Shown here: positions 60,102-64,000 of the stretch, in pieces
Layout: every line of letters starts with the position of its first letter
Position numbering within the stretch: the first letter of the stretch is position 1
Source of the DNA: Vibrio superstes
Lineage (GTDB): Bacteria > Pseudomonadota > Gammaproteobacteria > Enterobacterales > Vibrionaceae
Assembly (NCBI RefSeq): GCF_003569005.1
Contig: NZ_BCUR01000004.1
Coordinates: forward strand, 2,621,633-2,685,632
Length of the DNA: 64,000 nt
Reading direction: 5' to 3'
Notes under the pieces: generated by a model
The model's database searches: none
What the model saw: the letters and a program-made list of their open reading frames with translations, nothing else
Told to the model about the DNA's origin: nothing
Made by a program: the position numbers and the translations under genes

Positions 60102-60327
60102 TTTTTTTGCTTAAAACCTACCTCCTTCTGATTAATTTCCGCACAAAATTTGTATTTCCCCTCATCCAAGACGATAGTTATAAAAGTTAACAAACTGTTA
60201 AATAGATCAACTTTTTTAGCAAGAGGGTCGTATTAATAACAGGCAAACTCCCTTGGTCTTTCTATTAGAGATGCGCTGCTCTATGCATCGAGGGTAAACA
60301 TTACGGGACAGAATCAGGAGGATTACC

Positions 60328-61122
60328 ATGCCTCGTACATACGATGACGACGACTTCCAGAAAACAACGGAAGTCAAAGACAGTGACTACGCAAAGACAC
60401 TGCCGTGCAACAAAATCACCATCAGCGACCCCTTTCAGTGGTTATCGCTGGGACTTAATGACCTTGTTAAGTCGCCACTAATTAGTCTTTTCTATGGAAT
60501 CTGCTTCGCCGCCGCGGCTGCTGGCATTGTTGGACTTATCTATCTGCAAGGAAATCATTCACATCTAGTGATACTCCCTGCTCTTATTGTGTACATGCTA
60601 ATCGGCCCCTTCCTCGCTCTGGGTCTATACGATGCCAGCTGGGCGAGAGAACGAGGAAAACAGCCTAGCTTGCTTCATTCTATGAAGGCCATTGGGCGCA
60701 ATTCAACATCTCAATGGAGTTTTGCCGTCCTTTTAGTGGTGGCCATGATTTTCTGGATGAGAGTGGCGGCATTACTACACGCTCTCTACCCTTCAGTTAA
60801 AGGGGCTAGCATTGTTGAATTTGCACCCTTCCTCATTACAGGGTCAATCGCAGGCTTCATTTTGGCATCCGTTGTATTTAGTATTTCAGTGTTCTCAATG
60901 CCACTGATGCTAGAGCGCAGGGTCGATATGATGACCGCGGTATTTACCAGCTTTAACGCCGTTCGGAGCAATCCTGGACCAATGCTAGTTTGGGCTGCAA
61001 TGATTTGTGGTGGCGTACTGATTGGTTTTGCTACTTACGGGATCGGCATGATAGTCACCATGCCAATTCTTGGGTATGGCACATGGCACGCCTATCACGC
61101 AACCATTCAAAAGAAGCACTAA
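60328..61122 (+). CDS. DUF2189 integral membrane protein
   Basis: A 264-aa protein with an acidic N-terminal 40 residues (PRTYDDDDFQ), then six membrane helices, near 62-80, 83-103, 132-152, 168-195, 222-240 and 240-255. The segment FQWLSLGLNDLVKSPLISLFYG and GPFLALGLYDASWARERG resemble DUF2189. Function unknown. AGGAGG lies 7 bp before the ATG. It is the only gene between metK and sprT. Confidence 0.8.
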   Translation: MPRTYDDDDFQKTTEVKDSDYAKTLPCNKITISDPFQWLSLGLNDLVKSPLISLFYGICFAAAAAGIVGLIYLQGNHSHLVILPALIVYMLIGPFLALGLYDASWARERGKQPSLLHSMKAIGRNSTSQWSFAVLLVVAMIFWMRVAALLHALYPSVKGASIVEFAPFLITGSIAGFILASVVFSISVFSMPLMLERRVDMMTAVFTSFNAVRSNPGPMLVWAAMICGGVLIGFATYGIGMIVTMPILGYGTWHAYHATIQKKH

Positions 61123-61139
61123 ATTAGCCATCCTTAACT

Positions 61140-61159
61140 AGGGAAGCATTCGCTTCCCT
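61140..61159 (+). terminator. terminator of the DUF2189 gene
   Basis: AGGGAAGC pairs with GCTTCCCT around ATTC, followed by TTTTCATC on the plus strand. Confidence 0.8.
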
Positions 61160-61241
61160 TTTTCATCTCTATTTTTGCCTCTTTTTTGTCTAAACAGATT
61201 GCGCTAGAGTGCATGCATATACAGTTAGTACACTTAATTTA

Positions 61242-61736
61242 ATGACCCCGATTCAGTATCAACTATCCAAGACAACAGCACAGCTAATAGACGTTGCAAA
61301 TAAGCACTTCCAGCGAAGCTTCCCTATACCCAAAGTAGAGGTCAACATGCGAGGGAAAGCAGCCGGCAAAGCATTGCTGCAACTCAATACCATCAAACTA
61401 AATACAGTGCTGTTTGCTGAAAACCAACAAGCATTTATAGATGAGGTGCTACCACACGAGTTAGCACACCTAATCACCCATCAGGTGTTTGGAAGAGTTA
61501 GGCCTCATGGCAAAGAGTGGCAATACGTTATGGCTAAAGTGTTTGGTATTAAGCCTGAGCGAACCCACACTATGGATATCAGCTCTGTGCAAGGTAAAAC
61601 CTTTGAATATCAATGTGGCTGTCGGAGCTACCCTCTTTCCATACGCCGTCACAACAAAGTCCAGCGCGAAGAGAGTCAGTATACCTGTCGCAGTTGTGGG
61701 AATGGATTAGCCTTCACAGGTAAGCAGCTTAGCTAA
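61242..61736 (+). CDS. sprT: SprT family zinc metalloprotease-like protein
   Basis: A 164-aa protein with the zincin motif HELAHLITH and a C-terminal zinc ribbon (CGC ... CRSCG, the YQCGCRSYPLSIRRHN segment). Related to the Spartan proteases; the bacterial role is unclear. I start at ATG 61242 (MTPIQYQLS); a GTG 11 codons upstream is in frame, and neither has a good ribosome-binding site. It precedes endA, as in E. coli. Confidence 0.88.
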   Translation: MTPIQYQLSKTTAQLIDVANKHFQRSFPIPKVEVNMRGKAAGKALLQLNTIKLNTVLFAENQQAFIDEVLPHELAHLITHQVFGRVRPHGKEWQYVMAKVFGIKPERTHTMDISSVQGKTFEYQCGCRSYPLSIRRHNKVQREESQYTCRSCGNGLAFTGKQLS

Positions 61737-61871
61737 TCAACCCACCTGTTTCTTATAGAACGAATCGATGCCACTAGAAGTATCGTCACACTCAACTGAA
61801 CAAAATCTGGTCAATTTAACTAAACATCGTTATCCTACGCTCTGTTTTTTTACATTCAACGTTGTTTATTC

Positions 61872-62567
61872 TTGATACGCTTTATTTTCCCAATTATCAG
61901 CCTAGTACTTGTTGCTGCATCGGTTCATGCTAAACCGCAATCATTCTATAAGTCTAAGCAACTCGCCGTTGGTATCTATCAGCAACACCCCGAGTCCTTT
62001 TACTGTGGGTGTAAGATAGATTGGCAAGGGAAGAAAGGTACCCCGCAACTGGCTGATTGCGGCTACCAAGTTCGTAAACAAGAGCGACGCGCAAACCGTA
62101 TTGAGTGGGAGCATGTCGTTCCTGCTGCACACCTTGGCAAGCAAAGGCAATGCTGGCAAGAAGGTGGTCGTTCGAATTGCACCAAAAGCGACCCTATCTA
62201 CAAAGAAATGGAAGCCGATCTGCACAACCTAGTGCCCGCGATTGGCGAAGTAAATAGTGATCGATCGAACTTTGATTTCAACCAATGGAATGGGGAACGC
62301 GGGGTTAGTTATGGTCAATGCCAAATGCAGGTTAGCTTTAAAGATGATAAGGCGATGCCGCCAGAACAATCTCGAGGCGCTATTGCTCGCACCTATCTGT
62401 ATATGGAAAAGCAATATCCCATCACTCTATCCGATCAACAAATCAAGCTAATGCAAGCGTGGAACAAAACCTACGCTGTGACTGACTGGGAGTGTCAGCG
62501 CAATCAATTGATCTCTGAAGCTCAGGGCAATTCAAACCCATTCGTTGAGCAAGCGTGTAGCCACTAA
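61872..62567 (+). CDS. endA: periplasmic endonuclease I (EndA/Dns)
   Basis: A 231-aa secreted nuclease with a signal peptide ending near VHAKPQ. The catalytic region has EWEHVVPAAHLGKQR with the general-base His, and the metal site DLHNLVPAIGEVNSDRSN. Eight cysteines suit the disulfide-rich Vibrio nucleases, which cut DNA outside the cytoplasm and affect natural transformation. The start is TTG at 61872 with no clear ribosome-binding site. Confidence 0.94.
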   Translation: MIRFIFPIISLVLVAASVHAKPQSFYKSKQLAVGIYQQHPESFYCGCKIDWQGKKGTPQLADCGYQVRKQERRANRIEWEHVVPAAHLGKQRQCWQEGGRSNCTKSDPIYKEMEADLHNLVPAIGEVNSDRSNFDFNQWNGERGVSYGQCQMQVSFKDDKAMPPEQSRGAIARTYLYMEKQYPITLSDQQIKLMQAWNKTYAVTDWECQRNQLISEAQGNSNPFVEQACSH

Positions 62568-62661
62568 AAATTCATCTCTATCAGACTGCGCTACACCTCT
62601 TGTTATTTGCTACCATAGCAACCATATTTAGTGAGTTCAGTTAGTTACGGGTAAGAATTTA

Positions 62662-63393
62662 ATGCGTACACCAAGGATATATCATCCTGAGTCTTTGTCT
62701 TCAGCCACACATGTCCAACTATGTGATGATGCCGCAGGGCACATTGGTCGTGTATTAAGAATGCAGACAGGACAAGCGGTTACCTTGTTTGATGGCAGCG
62801 ATGTAGAGTATTCCGCTGTTATTACAGAGGTTTCCAAGAAAAATGTCGCGGTTGAGATAACAGATTCTCAGCAGCACAGTGTCGAATCACCACTCGATAT
62901 CCATCTAGGACAAGTCGTTTCTCGCGGCGATAAGATGGAGTTCACTATTCAAAAGTCAGTGGAACTTGGCGTCAATACCATTACCCCTCTTATTTCTGAT
63001 CGCTGTGGCGTTAAACTCGATGCCAAACGATTTGAGAAAAAGCTCATGCAGTGGCAGAAAATCGCGATTGCGGCTTGTGAACAAAGTGGTCGTAATACCG
63101 TTCCCGTGATTAGACCCATCATGCAATTAGAAGAATGGTGTAGCGAGGAGTATCAGGGGCTTAAGCTCAACCTTCATCCTAGAGCCCCTTATTCTATTAA
63201 CACCCTTCCACAGCCAATCAAACACGTTAAGTTACTGATTGGCCCTGAGGGTGGGCTATCTGGCTCTGAAATCGACATGACCACCGAACATAACTTCGAA
63301 CAAACACTGTTAGGGCCGCGCGTTCTTAGAACAGAAACAGCAGCCCTTACCGCAATTACCGCACTCCAAGTTCGCTTTGGCGATCTTGGCTAG
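62662..63393 (+). CDS. rsmE: 16S rRNA (uracil(1498)-N3)-methyltransferase RsmE
   Basis: A 243-aa SPOUT methyltransferase that makes m3U1498 in 16S rRNA. An N-terminal PUA-like domain, then the knot with KLLIGPEGGLSGSEID and LGPRVLRTETAALTAITALQ. gshB follows 9 bp after its stop codon, and endA precedes it, as in E. coli. Confidence 0.95.
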   Translation: MRTPRIYHPESLSSATHVQLCDDAAGHIGRVLRMQTGQAVTLFDGSDVEYSAVITEVSKKNVAVEITDSQQHSVESPLDIHLGQVVSRGDKMEFTIQKSVELGVNTITPLISDRCGVKLDAKRFEKKLMQWQKIAIAACEQSGRNTVPVIRPIMQLEEWCSEEYQGLKLNLHPRAPYSINTLPQPIKHVKLLIGPEGGLSGSEIDMTTEHNFEQTLLGPRVLRTETAALTAITALQVRFGDLG

Positions 63394-63402
63394 GAGGAAT
63401 AA

Positions 63403-64000
63403 ATGATCAAGATCGGCATAGTGATGGACCCTATCTCATCCATCAACATCAAGAAAGATTCAAGTTTTGCCATGCTTCTCGAGGCACAAAAACGTGGCTA
63501 CGAAATCCATTACATGGAAATGAACGATCTGCACCTAGATCAAGGTGTAGCGGTTGCTGATACTAAAACCCTAAGAGTCGAGAAGAACGCCGATTCTTGG
63601 TATGAATTCCTTTCCGAGCAAACCATCAAACTCTCTGAGCTAGACGCTGTATTGATGCGTAAAGATCCTCCGTTTGATACTGAGTATATCTACGCAACCT
63701 ATATCCTGGAACGTGCTGAAGTTGAAGGCACACTAATCGTCAATAAGCCTCAAAGCCTGCGCGATTGCAACGAGAAGCTATACACAGCTTGGTTTGCCGA
63801 TATGACACCAACCACTATCGTGACCCGTAAAGCCGACAAGATCAAAGCCTTCCAACAAGAACATGGTGATGTCATCCTTAAGCCACTAGATGGTATGGGT
63901 GGCGCATCTATCTTCCGCGTAAAAGACGGCGATCCAAACGTATCAGTCATCATCGAGACATTGACTAATCACGGACAAAATTACGCGATGGCACAAGCAT
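63403..64000 (+). CDS. gshB: glutathione synthetase, partial (cut by window end)
   Basis: The open frame from ATG 63403, with AGGAGG 6 bp upstream, reads MIKIGIVMDPISSINIKKDS and has KDPPFDTEYIYATYILERAE, NKPQSLRDCNEKLYTAWF and ILKPLDGMGGASIFRV, all typical of GshB, which joins glycine to gamma-glutamylcysteine. The window ends after 199 codons; the full protein is about 315 residues. Confidence 0.95.
   Translation, partial: MIKIGIVMDPISSINIKKDSSFAMLLEAQKRGYEIHYMEMNDLHLDQGVAVADTKTLRVEKNADSWYEFLSEQTIKLSELDAVLMRKDPPFDTEYIYATYILERAEVEGTLIVNKPQSLRDCNEKLYTAWFADMTPTTIVTRKADKIKAFQQEHGDVILKPLDGMGGASIFRVKDGDPNVSVIIETLTNHGQNYAMAQA

Noticed and set aside
1..64000. CRISPR array, prophage or toxin-antitoxin module
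   Set aside because: No regularly spaced repeats, phage genes or paired toxin-antitoxin frames; mazG here has no mazEF beside it.

Overview
The window is a stretch of a gammaproteobacterial chromosome, almost certainly from Vibrio or a close relative. The evidence is gene order and protein content: csrA-(aspartate kinase)-alaS-recX-recA-pncC/mutS-rpoS-nlpD-pcm-surE-truD-ispF-ispD-ftsB; eno-pyrG-mazG-relA-rlmD/barA; the rseCBA-rpoE and lepA-lepB-rnc-era blocks; zapA-6S RNA-fau; and epd-pgk-fbaA next to tkt and metK. Species cannot be named from this alone. Nearly all of the window is conserved housekeeping sequence of moderate GC. I see no rRNA, CRISPR array, integrase, transposase or prophage.

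Layout. 1-592: four tRNA genes (Arg-ACG, Ser-GCU, each twice) read leftward from a good sigma-70 promoter. 0.7-7.3 kb (minus): csrA, aspartate kinase, alaS, recX, recA with a LexA-controlled promoter, pncC. 7.4-9.9 kb (plus): mutS. 10.0-15.8 kb (minus): rpoS, nlpD, pcm, surE, truD, ispF, ispD, ftsB. A 162-bp palindromic MITE-like repeat follows. 16.2-23.8 kb (minus): eno, pyrG, mazG, relA, rlmD. 24.0-26.8 kb (plus): barA. 26.8-35.9 kb (minus): acpS-pdxJ-recO, era-rnc-lepB-lepA, rseC-rseB-rseA-rpoE. 36.3-40.4 kb: nadB, sdhE, ygfZ, a YbaK-like protein, ytfK. 40.4-43.4 kb (minus): ubiI, ubiH, ygfB. 43.7-47.0 kb (plus): zapA, 6S RNA, fau, rpiA, serA, then a second copy of the same 162-bp repeat. 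47.2-52.7 kb (minus): yggE, mscS, fbaA, pgk, epd. 52.8-56.5 kb (plus): an AT-rich three-gene islet. 56.6-58.6 kb (minus): tkt. 58.9-64.0 kb (plus): metK, a DUF2189 membrane protein, sprT, endA, rsmE and the start of gshB.

How genes work together. rpoE with its anti-sigma and modulators (RseA, RseB, RseC) is one envelope-stress unit. RpoS, RelA, CsrA and BarA are global regulators: RelA makes (p)ppGpp, BarA feeds the Csr system in related bacteria, and the YtfK homologue may touch the other (p)ppGpp enzyme. ispD/ispF, ubiH/ubiI, pdxJ, nadB, metK, fau and gshB supply isoprenoids and cofactors. eno, pgk, fbaA, epd, tkt and rpiA are central carbon genes. Era, RNase III, EF4, RlmD, TruD and RsmE serve ribosome and tRNA work.

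The part most worth a second look is the islet at 52,836-56,486 between tkt and epd. It holds a large GT-C-like membrane protein with acidic and DHH motifs reminiscent of oligosaccharyltransferases, a membrane-anchored polyprenyl-phosphate glycosyltransferase, and a SAM methyltransferase whose natural start lies behind an 8-A tract in the wrong frame. It looks like a gtr-type surface-glycan modification cassette without a recognisable flippase, possibly switched or tuned by slippage on that tract. This function is inference.
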